Assembly: GCA_019671005.1 (NCBI GenBank)
Contig: CM033714.1
Location: 87,535,909-87,599,908, forward strand
Length of the DNA: 64,000 nt
Direction: 5' to 3'
Source of the DNA: Hibiscus mutabilis
Taxonomy: Eukaryota; Streptophyta; Magnoliopsida; Malvales; Malvaceae
Position 1 is the first letter of the stretch, and each line of letters opens with the position of its first letter. The notes below the pieces were generated by a model. The model had not been told where the DNA came from. It saw only the letters and a program-made list of their open reading frames with translations, and made no database searches. The position numbers were made by a program, and so were the translations under genes. Of the stretch, positions 35,800-49,076 are shown piece by piece.

Positions 35800-38700
35800 A
35801 TAGTAATAAATAAAAAAACCCGTAATTATTATTATTATATATATACCAGCCCATATACACGTAATTACCAATCTAAATACAGCCCCAAGTTTTTAATTCC
35901 AGTCAATTTACATTATTAGCCCATAAATTAAAAAGAATGTTACATACATAGCCTGTTTTGGGCCCAATAATCAAAACCCTAGTAAAATCTGATAAAGAAA
36001 ACCCTAACTAAGTGTGATCACGCGTCGCAGGTTGTCCACCGTCGGATCCGATCCATATCTAACGGTCCAAATGCGATCTGGAGTATCTCATCAACGTCCC
36101 AGACGCGCGTGTAGCTCACGTTTAACTCTTCACCTTCACCCACGCACCGCACGTGCGACTCTTCAGTCTCTCACACGCCATAACACGCGACTCTCCTTGT
36201 CCCCTCCTCCTCACCGCTCCACCACGTCGGCACATGTGACAAGAAAAAAGGAATGAGAATGACATGCAAAGGGCAGCCAACAATGTCAGAATATAGGATG
36301 AAAATGCAGAGGCCAACCAGTATTATCAGAGGATGCATCAAAATGCCAGAGCCAATAGGAATTTCTTTGTAATTTTCCTATTTTTCTTAAATCATGTAAT
36401 ATATCAGGGTATATATATTCGAAACCCTAGATGATTTGTAAGCATTCTGGACTTTTATTGGGAATAGAGAGAAAGCAAAAAGACTCACATTTACAGAGGT
36501 ATAAACATCTCATTTTTAATTTCGAAGCATAAAAGCATAATAGTTAGGGTTTCAGTTTGTTTCTTACCCTCGCCGCTTCGTCTTCCTCTCTTGTCGATCC
36601 GCCTCCCATCTCCGTTGATAAGCCTTACGGCCTCTCGAAGTCGTGCATGGTGAAACGGAAGGGTGGGGATCGTAAAAGGGTCAATTTTTAAGTCCCGATT
36701 TCAGGTCCGTTTTTGGGTTTTTGAAAAGAGACGAGGTCAAGTTTTGAAAACTAAGGTTGGATCCGGTTTTAGATCGAGAAATGGAGTTTTTCCTGGGGTT
36801 TTTGGCCTCGTCGGCCACCGTCGTATGGTGGTTGGCACGGCGGAGCGGTGACCGTTTTCTAGAAATCGCGGCGGCGGGTCGCCGGAATCTGAGTTTGTGA
36901 TGAACCTAGATGAACAGGGGATGGTGATTATAAGAGCTTAAGAGATCTGTTTTTTTTTTTGCCAAAAGAGGTAATTATCTGAAATAAGGGGTTTTTAAAG
37001 TTTTCTTGTTTAAATTTGGTCCAATAGCCATTTTAGGACCTCTACATCTTCAAAATAGCACCCACGGTCCTTCTCCATTTTGTTATCACAACATCAATCC
37101 TCCCGCGTGGTCTAATTACTCCTCTGAGCCATTCCGTCTCTCAAAATAACTGTCCTGGTCCCTGAAATTTTTAAACGGTTTGCAATTGCGTCCTCTTTTT
37201 CTTTTAAATTCCGCCCCTTTATTTTATTTCTCTACGTTTTAGTCCAAATTTCAGTGTTTAAAAGTCCTAATCCCATGCATTTTTTATTTCAGTTCATATC
37301 CTATTAATAGATTGTTGTTTTTATAATTAAATTTGTTGGTTTGGTTGTTGTTTTAATATGTGGTTGTTTAATGTTCATATGTTTTATTTCCTTTAATATA
37401 TGGTTTTTATGTGATGTATGAGTGAAAATGTTTATAATATAAAGTTTTCTTTTTTAAAATGATATAATATATAGTTTATTTAAAAAATGTAATATACAAT
37501 TTTATTTTTTATAAAAAGTGTATAATTTTTTTTTGTTTGTAAAATATGTAATTTTATAAAGTTGTAGTTTTCTAAATATATATATTTTTTGAGAGAAACT
37601 TATAATATATATAGTTATATATAGTTTTCCACATAACATAATAACATAGCCTTTTATAAAATGTATGTATAATTTCCTCATAAACGTAATATGTATGGTT
37701 TTGTAAAATAGTACAAATAGTTTTATAAACATATACATATAAAACATGGTTTCAAAAATTGTAAAGTAAAGAATTATATGTTTTTGGGTGTTTATAATGT
37801 AGTATGTAGTATATACCTTTTATATAAAAAGAATATAATATATGTACATTTTCAATGTGTGATATATTTGTGATACATGGGCTTAGCTAAGTTTTTAGTG
37901 CTAGCAGTTTGAGCCTTTGGTTTTGGGCTTTTAGTTTTTAGACCTAGTTTTAGTGGGTTTGGGCTTTAGATTAATTAAGTTAGCTTTAGATTATAACTAG
38001 GTAAAGTTAATCTAATTAATTTAGAATCGTGTGCTCGTCTTATCGGGGCACGATCTTTAAATTAATTAGATTAATTTAGGATTAGTTTTTTTAGAGCTGT
38101 AGTTAGACATAGGGTTCGGATTAATTTAGTGAATTTAAATTTGCCTTTGCCTCATTGAGATAAATGTTAAATTCCTTAAACTAATCGAACATTTCTTAAT
38201 TACCTTCTAGGTTAAAATTAATTTCAAGGTTTAGGTTGACATTTAAATTCCTGATTAATTATAATTTGTTAGGGTTTCTAGTCTTTTAGGGCCAATTAAT
38301 TTAGGGTTAATTAATAGAATCACTTAGCCAATAGTTAGATCACTAATTGGGCTTTTCATAACTTGGGCCTTTTTAGGCTAGGACTTCGGGAGGGCCTTTG
38401 TGTGTCTATCCTTGTGCCTTTGATCGTCACTTCTTAATTGTCATTCATGTGACTTTTAATTGCATGTTAATTAACTTAAATCATAAAAGGGGAGATATTC
38501 ATTAATTCCGATATTTGTGTCGTAACAATCCAAGCTTAAAGGATGTTGACCAAATATTTGAATTAATCCTTACCGACTCAAGGTAGAATTAAAACTTGAC
38601 AAAGTCATTACATCATTCCTTAACCGCTTGCACCATGCATAAAAGTGACGTGCATGATTCGAACCATAAACTAACACGGCAGTCAGGCTTATATGTTGAC

Positions 38701-39070
38701 GGTTTAGTCTATGGTCTGATGTATCGTCAACCTTATTAATTAAATGTCCAATTAATTTAAACCCACCAATTTGATAAAGCTCGTTCAATTAAGATTAATT
38801 TTCAATTAAGGTCACCGAATTAAATTCTTTTTAAATTATGACAAATTCCTTCTATTAAAAGCAACAAATATTTTGGTACCAATTTTCAGGCGTGGTGGGG
38901 TGCTAATCCTTCCCCCACACGTAACCAACTCCCAAACCCCTTTCAAAATGAATCTCTGGTTTTATGGTGTCCGGCCTACCTTATTCAAGTGGCCGTTGGC
39001 GACTCCCAAGTTTTTATCGATTTGCAAAATAAAAGAGATTTTCAAAATAAATCCCCATTTTTAAGCTAAG
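35800..39070 (-). mobile_element. Retroelement-like dispersed segment, copy 2 (inverted)
   Basis: The right part near 38875-39015 is the complement of the conserved patch of copies 1 and 3. The left part (36000-36900) is GC-richer and contains short open frames that differ from known proteins; the middle is AT-rich. The passage near 37865-37980, full of GGGCTT and GCCTTTGG words, matches 29745-29830 inverted. No gag-pol frame is seen. Confidence 0.5.
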
Positions 39071-39167
39071 ATTTCAAATAATTGATTTAGGGAATAATTA
39101 GTAGCTGGCTTCTTCTTTAAAAATGCTTTGGTACCCCGTGTCAAAAGAAATATCAAAAGACGTCGTC

Positions 39168-39588
39168 ACACAAAGGATAAACAATAACATCTCGATGATG
39201 CTATGATAGATAAATTCTAAAATTAGAAATGGAAACTAATGTTAAAACCCAGATTCCTATGGCAAAAGACGTAAATTGCTGAACTATAATACACATCAAG
39301 TCTGATAATTAATTTTCTTCCCAAAGTACTTGCAAATGGATGGAACATAAATTAGAGTTAACGTTGGCTTATTCTAATGTTCTCATATGACAAAGAGCAA
39401 AGGTAACAATTTTATGATCTCAAAGGATGAACAATAACATGTCAATGATGTTATGACAGATGATAAATTCTGAAATTAGAAAATGCGAATCAATGTTAAA
39501 ATCCAGATTCACGCGGCAAAAGACATAAAGTACTAAACTTTAATACACATAAAGTCTAATAATTAATTTTCTTCCCCAAAGTACTTCT
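39168..39588. repeat. Direct repeat of about 165-170 bases
   Basis: Copy 1 at 39168-39331 and copy 2 at 39419-39588 share the order GGATAAACAATAACAT (or GGATGAACAATAACAT), TTAAAACCCAGATTC and TCTGATAATTAATTTTCTTCC with scattered changes. No coding function is apparent. Confidence 0.65.
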
Positions 39589-39629
39589 AACAATTCCTAT
39601 GGAGGACTAAATGTGAACAAGAATACCAG

Positions 39630-39830
39630 TCCTCTTGCAATATGTGTATGCTTGCACTTGAATACAAGCTTAGAATGAAACAATAACCGAAAGTGATGAA
39701 AAAAAAATCAATCATTTTTCCAAGATAATGAACATAAGTGATCTTACTAGTCGTTTTTGAAAATCGGTGACAAACTCTGTACTGGGAAAAACATAAGTGA
39801 TCATCCTAGTAATTAACCCTTCTTTCAATG
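39630..39830. repeat. Right arm of a large inverted repeat
   Basis: Inverted partner of 34905-35395, see there. Confidence 0.55.
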
Positions 39831-40231
39831 AACATAGAAGATTCAGTTTGTATTTGAAGCTTATGGAATACTTAAAACAAGAAACAACGACTCCAAATAC
39901 GTACGGGAATTATAGATTCAATATAGTTAGATTGACATTGTAATAGAAAAATCATGATCAGTATTTGGTGTTAGATGCAGCAATGGAAGAGTGGACAGTT
40001 TTGAAAGCAACATGTTTACTCGTTAATATTGTTTCCAAGATAATGATGTGAACCTAACTGCATGATTCAGAACAAGAAACTGTTGCATGGATTCTTTTAG
40101 CAAAGGCTAAACCATCGAAATGCATCTTCATTCTCATAATTATAGCTGCCAGCAAACATTAGAGCCTACTCAGCATTTTGACGTGTAAAGTTCGTAGTTA
40201 TAAATAATAACGGGCACAAGAGACTCAACAA

Positions 40232-40303
40232 GCGTTTGAAGTCCAACGGTTAGGATAATTGCTTTCCAAGCAATAGACCCGGGTCCGACTCCCGGCAAAC
40301 GCA
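40232..40303 (+). tRNA. tRNA-Gly(TCC)
   Basis: Folds as a tRNA: acceptor stem GCGTTTG/CAAACGC fully paired, D-arm AGTCCAACGGTTAGGATA, anticodon stem ATTGC/GCAAT with loop TTTCCAA giving anticodon TCC, and T-stem CCGGG/CCCGG. Two near-invariant positions deviate: position 8 is A rather than T, and the T-loop starts TCC instead of TTC. These make it possibly a recent pseudogene. Box B is weakened by the second change. Confidence 0.75.
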
Positions 40304-40489
40304 TCTTTTTTATTTTTACTTTTTACTACGAGGATAGAACATTAAGGAATATTCACAAGATAAGCAAATCACTTACCACACGAACACAGCGGAAAAGACC
40401 TCACCTCTTGCGGATTACACTAATGATTTGGGCCGTACAGTATAGTTTTTTCAACGAGCGTTTGCCTAACGAACGAACATAGAAAACGC

Positions 40490-40830
40490 TTTAAGTATGT
40501 AAATTTGCACCTGATTTGGTACAAAATAGACGTTCAGACAAGCTGAAAATTTCAACTTTTTCCTCAACTGACATCTCATCCAAACTTTCGTTTAAAATCC
40601 ACGCCGAGCGAAGCTTTAGAGTTGGATCTGAAACAACTTGAAGACTCAAGTGCTTTAGAGTTGGGATAGAAAATGCAGGCAGCACAAACATTATCATTCG
40701 GGCAATAAAAGCATGTCCTCTCATGATCAAACATCACCTCTTCCAGGATTTTCACATATTCGTTTGCAGACACTTTCAATTTATCGAATATCAAATTCTT
40801 TAATATTTTAAGACCGGCCACGCTGCTGTC
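40490..40830 (-). repeat. Inverted partial copy of the 44.3-kb block
   Basis: The stretch 40674-40766 is the complement of 44340-44440, and 40192-40305 with its tRNA-Gly is the complement of 44528-44628. Two overlapping short open frames lie here, but they show no recognised domain and the parallel copy does not preserve them. Confidence 0.6.
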
Positions 40831-42214
40831 AACTTAAACGTCAAATTTTTGCATATTCATCCATTTCTTTTTAGCAAAACCTTTTAAATATGTTTTAGAC
40901 TTTTTTTAATATCATACAATAAATATACCACAACACTGTTATCGAATTTTACAATAGTATTATGAATCCTGCATTCCAAGCCAAATCAGTCAAATCAAAT
41001 CTTAGTTCCAAAAAAAAAATCAATTCAAATCTCATTAAACTCATTCCTTCTTTAAGAAGGCATGACATTTTATAAATAGGCTCCTCGAGCACATTTCCAT
41101 GGGGACAATCTCTCCCTCCAACGGCTCACCGCACCATCATAACACCACATCGAATCACCGAGCACCAACCATCGACCTCTACATACAAAGTTATTGATCT
41201 TTTGTCGTACCGAACGACGTCGAGTTATTTATCTTGTAATTTTTTTATCTAAATTAAAAGGCCTGCATCGTCGTAACCACTATAACAACTCATCGTCCAT
41301 GGTCTTTTTTGGTGTTGACGAATTTCTGTATTAACAATTATAATCATGCTATTTTTAATAAAATTGTTAAAAATTAATTGTCATGTAAATATTGATGTGT
41401 ATTATGTAATAATATAATTTGATATAAACAATCATTATTATTACGTATATTGATATTTTTAAGATGAAATTGGAATGTTTAAAAGTTTGAAGACAATTTA
41501 GAATGAAAGTCATAATTTGAATATAAAATTAGAACTTCAAAGTTTTATGGGCAATATAGAATGAATCGTAATATAAAAGTAAAAAGCTTTACGTTGCGTA
41601 ATTTTTTTAAATAGTCTTAAGGTGATTACTAGATAATATCTATTCATATATATTCTTAACCGTTTAATAAAATATATATTCTTTATAAACAAAATAATTT
41701 AAACCCATATTTCTTAAGATACAACTTCATATTACTTAACATGTTACGGTAACATATGACTTGGCATGTTCATGGTTTCAACCATATGGTATTATAATTT
41801 AATTTCGCCATTTGAAAAATGTAATAAAGTAGGCTGCCAACAGACTCGAAATCTGTTGGGCGACGGCTTAATTTTCCCCCTTATTTCTTCTATTGCGGCA
41901 ACCACACACAGGTCCATGGCATAGTGTAAATCAATATATTTTTTCAACTACAATAAAAATAATATATAGGTAAAATATAATACATAGTTGACATTGGAAT
42001 AAAGAATATTTTCTTTCGGTTATTAATTTTTCTAATAGTATTAAGGTGATTATAAATTAGTATATATTCATATATTTTTCTTAATCTTTTGATAATACAT
42101 ATACCTTGCATACAAAGTTGTTCGAACACGAGTCTTCTTTTTTACCAAGAACCACTCATTGAGGTCTTTCCCTTATTAACTTTTAATTACTTAAAACATA
42201 TTTTATTCAGAAAA
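40831..42214. other. AT-rich DNA with tRNA-Ser fragment
   Basis: Mostly AT-rich non-coding DNA. The words at 41834-41862, CAACAGACTCGAAATCTGTTG, form the anticodon arm of tRNA-Ser with anticodon CGA; the 5' half and T-arm are missing. The flank 41880-41945 is an inverted copy of about 48970-49060. Confidence 0.5.
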
Positions 42215-42472
42215 ATACTTTGATACACAAGCTTGTGTAGTTTATACAATCCTTTTAATTTTAAGGTTTAGAGATGTAGGTTGTAGTTTAGGGTTTAGGT
42301 TGTAGTTTAGGAATAAAATTTAAGATTTATCGTTAGAATTTATAGTTTAGGGTTTAATGTTTAGGGTTTAGGGATTAATATGTTGGGTTTAGGAACTTAG
42401 ATTTTTAGGTTTCATAGCTAAAATATGAAGGGTTATATAAATAAATTTTACACAGCTTATGTATCAAAGTAT
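42215..42472. mobile_element. CCCTAAA-cored inverted-repeat element (third copy, reverse)
   Basis: Ends ATACTTTGATACACAAG and the complement of ATACTTTGATACATAAG. The core is a GGGTTTA-like tract, the reverse orientation of the elements near the aquaporins. Confidence 0.65.
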
Positions 42473-43579
42473 AACATTTTGTATTAAATTATACATGGTA
42501 TATTGGGATATATAAAGTCTTTTATCATTTTAACTCTTATTTTTTTAGTTAACTTTATCCATCAACCTTTCATATATGTTCAGATTTTTTTATAAAGGTC
42601 GGATTATTATTTGTAGACAAAAATACTAACTAAAATGTTAAATTTAAATTATTGACGTGGAATCTAACATGATAATCTACATATACCTTATATATATATT
42701 AAATTATGAATTTTTTATATTTATAAAGTATTTGTTTACTTAAAATATAAGACATATAGTAATATGTTAGTATGAAGACCATATGAACTATTATGTGAGT
42801 TGTCCCTTTAAGATCGTTAAAATTTTAAACTCAATTCGATTTAAGAAAACATAGGCTATTTTTATTTTCTTAAAAAATATAAAATAATGAAGAAAGCATG
42901 TTTGATTACAATTTTTAGTTTTTGGAGAGTACAGAACGAAAATCCGAGGCAGCAACAAAAAAAAATTATTTTTCACCTTTGGTCCTACATATAAATTCTT
43001 TTAAATATTAGGTTATTTATGAATTTGCCTCCAATTTTAAACATTTATATTTTGCCCCCAACTCTAAATCTTGGCTTCGTCCCTGATCCGATGATAGATT
43101 TTTTTTATAGCACTGCTACAATCTGATCATTTAAGGAATTGAAATTCAAGTTTCGGTTTTTCTTAGATTTTAGCTTCCTATTTGGATTTTTTAGAAATAT
43201 TTTTTCGGATTTTAAGAAAGGAAAATAAGGGAAGAAAAATTAGAGAAAATGTAAAAAAAATCTATATTAATTTAATAATATTATAGAAGAGAGACTAAAT
43301 TGGAAGAAAATAAGGTTAGTTTCTAAATTCTAAACATTTATGCGTCTATAAAAAATATTTACTATATGTATTTGTTATAAGATAACGAGTATAATGATCA
43401 CGCAAATAAAGAGAAACAAATTTTCATATACCCGCAGATTTTATGGCTAAATTTCCAGCTCCTCCATATGGTTCTCCTACAGTCTCGAGTGTTCCTCCGC
43501 AAGGTCTTCTTGATCTATTGAATCGTAACATATTTGGTCTAATATATGCACATTTTTATCTTATTAATAAAATTTATTT
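42473..43579. other. AT-rich intergenic DNA
   Basis: No gene or bounded element is supported. Confidence 0.4.
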
Positions 43580-44645
43580 ACCAAATTAATTTAATATTTA
43601 TATCATATAATTAATATTTTGTAATTTTTAAACGAAAAAATTTTCTTTTAATAAATATAATATTTTTTGTATTGATATGATCAAGCGTGTCAAATTACAT
43701 GACTTGGTTTGTAATATTTCTCTATAGATTACGTCAAAAAATAACTTTATAATTAATCTCGTTTTCATTGCTGAATAATAACTATGAATATTATAAAGCG
43801 ATCTTATTGTAGGGAAAATATTTCCAAAGAGATTAATATGTCCCAATGCTGAGCTCATGTTGCTCAACAACTGTGATGTACAATGTTTATGTTTTCAGGG
43901 GATGCAAGAATTGAAAGTTTCTCATCTTTACAACTCCCCAAAACGCAAGTAGATTTCCAGCAACCCTCAACCACTTGCTAGCCATTATAATTTATACTAT
44001 TAATATACAGTAGCAATTGATGTCAAAACGATGTCGTAGTGTAGTTGATTATCACGTTAATTTAACATGCCGAAATATCAATAGTAAAGAAAAAATAAAA
44101 TACACCATTGTCAGGGATCAAACCTAAGTCACTCACATGATAGGTAGGAATACTTACCACTATACTATAACGATGTGGTTGATATCTAGTTTGTTATTTT
44201 GTAAAAATTCATTATATATATATATATATATATATTGCAAACATTTAGGATTAACCAGATACTGTGGCTTTGATTTTGGCAAAGGATTTAAACCGTTGCA
44301 ACCATGAAATATTTGAGAATTCAATATGCAATACATCGCAAACAAACATGTGAAAATCCTGGAAGAGAAGTGATGTTTGTGCCTGAGAGGACATGCTTTT
44401 ATTGCCCGATTGATAATATTTTTGTTTCTGCTGGCATTTTTGTATTTTCTCCATTGCTTTGAATTGTTTGTCTCTTGCTACAAGCACTTGATATTTATCA
44501 ACCCTAAATCATTAGTAAAATCCGAATTAGATCTGGGTGGGAATTCAACCCGGGTCTATTGCTTAGAAGGCAATTATCCTAACAGTTGGACTACAAACGC
44601 TAGATGGTTAAGCTTACACGTCAAGATTTTAAGTGGCTGATACAC
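43580..44645. repeat. Duplicated block with tRNA remnants, copy 2
   Basis: Colinear with 33190-34200. It contains a Val-like remnant (about 44030-44086, plus), an Asp-like remnant (44105-44174, minus, anticodon loop changed to ATC) and a (TA)n run near 44213-44234. Confidence 0.7.
44530..44600 (-). pseudogene. tRNA-Gly pseudogene
   Basis: The minus strand reads GCGTTTGTAGTCCAACTGTT at the 5' end, matching tRNA-Gly, but the anticodon loop is CTTCTAA (TCT instead of TCC) and the 3' acceptor and T-arm no longer pair. It is the diverged inverted partner of the tRNA-Gly at 40232. Confidence 0.7.
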
Positions 44646-46300
44646 ACTACTAATTCAAAGTGGCAGAACAGAACAATAGTTGAAGTTAAACCCGCTTGTT
44701 CTTCTGACTCTACACCTTTTTTATTCTTTATTTAAGGGTAAAACTTTAATACACGATCTGTATAAAATTTATTTTACAAATACTTGTATTTTTGCCTTAC
44801 AAAATATAAATTTTAAATTCATAATCCTAACACCCTAAACCTTAAATTTTAAATACTAACTTTAAAATTTAAACCCTAAACCCCTAACATTTAAACCCTA
44901 AACTACAATTCTAACCCTTAAAATTAAAAGGACCATTTAATCTCAAAGAGTGAAAAGCTCCTTCTTGTTTGCTCTTCTTACACATAAATGCAAAGTTGAA
45001 TAAAATCCACAATGACCCTGACCAGGCCATACCCCTCCCCTTTTCTTCTATTTTGATTGTTCCATGGGTTGACTTTTCTTATGTCAACATATCGATATAG
45101 GGGAGCATCCAGAAATTTAATATTGATAATTCATCGACTAGTTTTATAACTTGAAATTAATTTATATCAGTGTAATAATGTGTAATAATGTATTGACAAT
45201 TGATAATTATTATGAAAGTAAACATAGTTTATAGTAAGAGACATTTTGATATCGAAGAACAAATCTATACCGTATAAATATGTTAGAGAGATTAAAACTA
45301 TTTTACACAGGTGTAATCATGTTTTAGAGTAGAAAATGTACTCTAGTAAAATTAAGTATTGATAGAGGCAATTGTTACGCAAGTAAGCCTTTGTTTTATA
45401 TTTCAAAACTAACATGGAGTTCTAGGATTTTTCAAAAAAGATTCTAAAATCAAAATTGTTTTAAGTACCAAATACTCAAATCGATTACAACTTATCGATA
45501 ACAAAAAGTCAAAGAGGAATTTAGGTTTCAAGATGGTTTGAACCAGAAGAGCTCCAAATAAAGATGATTACACGATTAGAAAAAATGTTTTTGGAGGTAA
45601 CCATGCTTATTTGAGAACTAAAAAAATATTTACTAGTTTTTAATTTTATTTAAATTAAATTTTAATTATTTTGAAATTTTTAAATAAAAATTTTAGTTAA
45701 ATTCTTTGACATGAGTGTCAACGTATTTAACCAATATTTTTTTAATGAAACTAACAAATATACTTCATTGTAAGAAAAACAAATATACTTTAAATGGTTA
45801 TAAAATAATAGTTAGAATACTTATTTTGACCAAAAATAGTTTATGAGCTCAAAGAAAAAAGTTTAAAATAATTTAAGGTTGTCCTTAATATTTTTAGGGT
45901 AAATTACTCTGATAGCCACTGAACTTTTAGGGCATTTTCACTTTGGTCACTGAAATCGAAAAACTTTCATTATAGTTAATAAACTTTTAATTCGATTTTA
46001 TTACAGCCACTGATGTTAAATTTTTTTTGACGAATAGAGACGTTGTTGATCAATTATAACGATGAGAATGATTCGTTTAGCCAAAAAGTTAATATAGTAT
46101 GGTTTCAAGCTTATTTGACGATTAACAGTGGCATATCAAAAGGTTAATCTAAAACCTAAATCTCTAACCCTAACACCCTAAATATTAAACTATAAACCCG
46201 ATAACCTTGTCGTGACCATTTTTGAAATCAAAGTGTGAAAAATAGCCTGACGATTGATTCTTTTGAAAATTAGAGTTTTTGCCCATTTTGATTCATTTAA
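44646..46300. repeat. Decayed elements and AT-rich DNA
   Basis: A CCCTAAA tract with one recognisable TIR-like end lies at 44733-44930, and another tract at 46140-46200. At 45896-46020 one arm of a GGGTAAATTACTC-type inverted-repeat element is visible; I do not find its partner. No gene is supported. Confidence 0.45.
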
Positions 46301-46339
46301 TCTTGAAATTAGGGTTTTTTTGTATTAAAACGATTTTTC

Positions 46340-48660
46340 CTTTATTATTCTTGAAAATCAATTTGGAGTCGCCATCGGTCACTTTGGTAGACCAGACACC
46401 ATAAAACAACCAGAGATTCTTCTCTTTAAAATTAGGGTTCGGGAGTCAATTACGTGTGTGGAATGATTAACACCCCCACAAACGCCCGTTATCGGTACCT
46501 TATTAATTTCATGTGGCATTTCGAGCAATAGTTTGAATTTAATTAAATCTTTAATCGTTAATTGAATTTCATTTCAAATGGAAATATCTTTTTGTAAGAA
46601 AATACATTTTTAAATGAATGTGAGTTTTGAAATATCCAGTTACTTTAGGATACTTCAATTCATATTCAAAAATGTATCTCAACACAAAAGGTTTTAAATG
46701 CATGTCCATTTATTTTCTTGTCAATTTTAGGTTCTAACTTAATTAGGGCTCTAATTGATTAATTAATTAAAAGTTTATGAAAATTATTGAATTTAAGGGC
46801 TTATGTGATAACACCCAAATACTTGAGCACTATCCATATTAGGCCCTAAATTAATGATATTCCTAATTATTTAATGAATCTAACTATTTAAACTTAATCC
46901 TAATTTAATTTTAATTTAATTAACTATGTAATTACATGTTCTATGTTTAAATGAAATATTAAATATTCCACTAAAAAGCCCCCTTGATTAACATCTCATT
47001 ACAATAAGAAACTAATCAACTTAAGACTTTAAAATTTCCATTTAATATTCATTTATTTTCTACAATTATCTCCCTATTTTAATTATTTAATTTTAATTAA
47101 AGAACCTAAACTAAGGCTCTAGCAATTAAAAATATCTATGTGAATTAAGTGGTCTAACAAATATACTATATGCTTGGTTTTAAAACATGCAACAATCATA
47201 TAATGCAAGGCAATTAAACTTAAATTAAAGCTGAAAATAAGGACCAAGCTGAATTAATATTGAAATAAGGTGCCAATTTACAAACCAATGGTGACTAAAT
47301 TGAAAGGATTTGCAAATTAAATGCCCAAACAAAGAAACTTGAAAAGAAGGGTGCGGGTCTTCCTTGCCCGACCCAGATCAGGCCCATGGGTTGAGTCAAC
47401 CCGGTGCCAAAACGGCACCGTTTCGACTCGGGAATAAAATCCCTCAACCCTGCTGAATCAACCATAGTCCCATTTTCCCCTCTTCTCTCTTATTTCCCTC
47501 ACCTTTGAAATTCTCTGATAGAAACACCAAATTTCCCAAAAATAAATACCAAATCGGATCAAATTTCATAGTTTCATATGGTGTTCTTCATGAGTTCATA
47601 CAAAACCATATAAACTCATAGAACTCCGGCGTCAAACCGCTGCGTACGCTGCCCCTCGATCCACTGCCACCGCACTCTGGTGATTCTTAGCCGTTCGCCG
47701 GCCACCACAAATGAACGCCGGCCGCCATGGGCGATTCTCGGCCACCCTTCGACCGCCGTGCTCCGTTGCCGTTCGAAACTCAAAAAATCCCAATTTTTTC
47801 GATTTTCCCCTAAAAAACCTAGATCTAATCCCGGTTCGTCAGAACCACCCAAACTTCATCATCCTCGACTACGCCACGACTTAACTCTCCGGCTACCGAT
47901 TCAAGATAAAACACCAACCGAAACTTATTCTTTTATGTATTTTATGCTACTGTTTTCTTATTTTTATTTTAATCTAGTGCTCTTCATATTTGTTTTGCAT
48001 GAAATTGAAACGGAGAAGGGGTTATACCTTCTCGGCCGTAAACGACGGTTCAATTCCAGACTCCAACGATGATTCGTAGTCCTGGCAGTCTCATCGAATT
48101 CTGGCGTCGTTCTGTCTCTTCCGGCGGCTACTCCGACGACCGATCGTCTTCTCCGATCAGGTCTGCAACTTCCGATCATCCCTTCAACTCCAACTCCCGA
48201 TGTAAGCCCCTTTCTCTCTCCTTTGCATTTATTATTTTTATTCTTATTAATGGTAAGTAGTTAATGATGATGATTAAAATCTGACAACTTTTTCTCTTTC
48301 CTATTTATAGGGGTAGAGGATGATGCAATTGATGATGTCAAGGAGCTGAGGTCGGCAAAGAAGAAAACCATTATCCATGGCTAAGGGTTGGACCAATTAG
48401 GAGCTGTCAATTGTCATGTTTGAGCGGGAAAATGAGAGTTTTGGCTTTATTTTGTGTTTGTTTGGTTGTAAAGCTGATAAAGGGATTAGGCTTTATATTT
48501 AAAATGGGCTTTGTAATGGGCTTTCAGGTTTTGGGATGTAAAATGGACAATTATATGTAAAATGGACTTTCACATTATTTATTTATTAGTTTTATTTGTA
48601 GAGAGATATATGTATATAAAAAGGGAATTCGGACAAAATAAGGGTATTACAAACCTGTAA
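46340..48660 (+). mobile_element. Retroelement-like dispersed segment, copy 3
   Basis: Starts with the patch GGAGTCGCCATCGG (46372) and GGGTTCGGGAGTCAATTACG, shared with copies 1 and 2. After an AT-rich middle, GC-rich sequence at 47340-48370 has short open frames on both strands that resemble no protein I know. It ends near the GGGTATTAC word at 48645. No gag-pol. Confidence 0.45.
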
Positions 48661-48835
48661 TTTAAATTATAACATAAACTCTAAATTTTAAACTTTGCAA
48701 CTTAAACCCCTAAATTATAAGGCCCAACCTAAACTCTAAGCTTGTGTAAAATTTACACATTTGTGTATTCTATGGTAAAAAAAAAGTATTTTCCTTTCAA
48801 ATTTAATAAAAAATGTTTTTAAGTATTCCAAAGTT

Positions 48836-48897
48836 AATAATGAAAAGAGAGTATTGTAGGAATGCAATAATGAAAAGAGAGTATCGTAGGAATGCCA
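48836..48897. repeat. 30-base tandem repeat, two copies
   Basis: The unit TAATGAAAAGAGAGTATTGT followed by AGGAATGC occurs twice in a row with one or two changes. Confidence 0.8.
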
Positions 48898-49076
48898 ACT
48901 ATATGTTATATTTTCCCGATATATTTTAATTTTGAGAAAATTATATATTTTTTCACCCGAAAAAAATATAGATTTGTAATATGCCATGGATGAAGAAAGA
49001 CAATTTCATTATAAACACACGTAAAATGTGGTTGCCGCATTAAAAGAAATAAGGGATAAAAAATAATAAGAAAATC

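Noticed and set aside
36014..36851. Short GC-rich open frames on both strands
   Set aside because: They have no recognisable domain, lie inside the retroelement-like segment, and GC-rich sequence keeps frames open by chance.
40491..40821. Two overlapping minus-strand frames with Cys-rich stretches, considered as a small zinc-binding protein
   Set aside because: The related copy at 44.3 kb does not preserve the frame and there is no paired CxxC pattern.
47616..48260. Overlapping open frames of up to 130 residues on both strands
   Set aside because: No family resemblance and no consistent splice signals; the region belongs to the third retroelement-like copy.
29290..48660. Integrated pararetrovirus or viral sequence
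   Set aside because: No reverse transcriptase, coat or movement protein frame of any length was seen.
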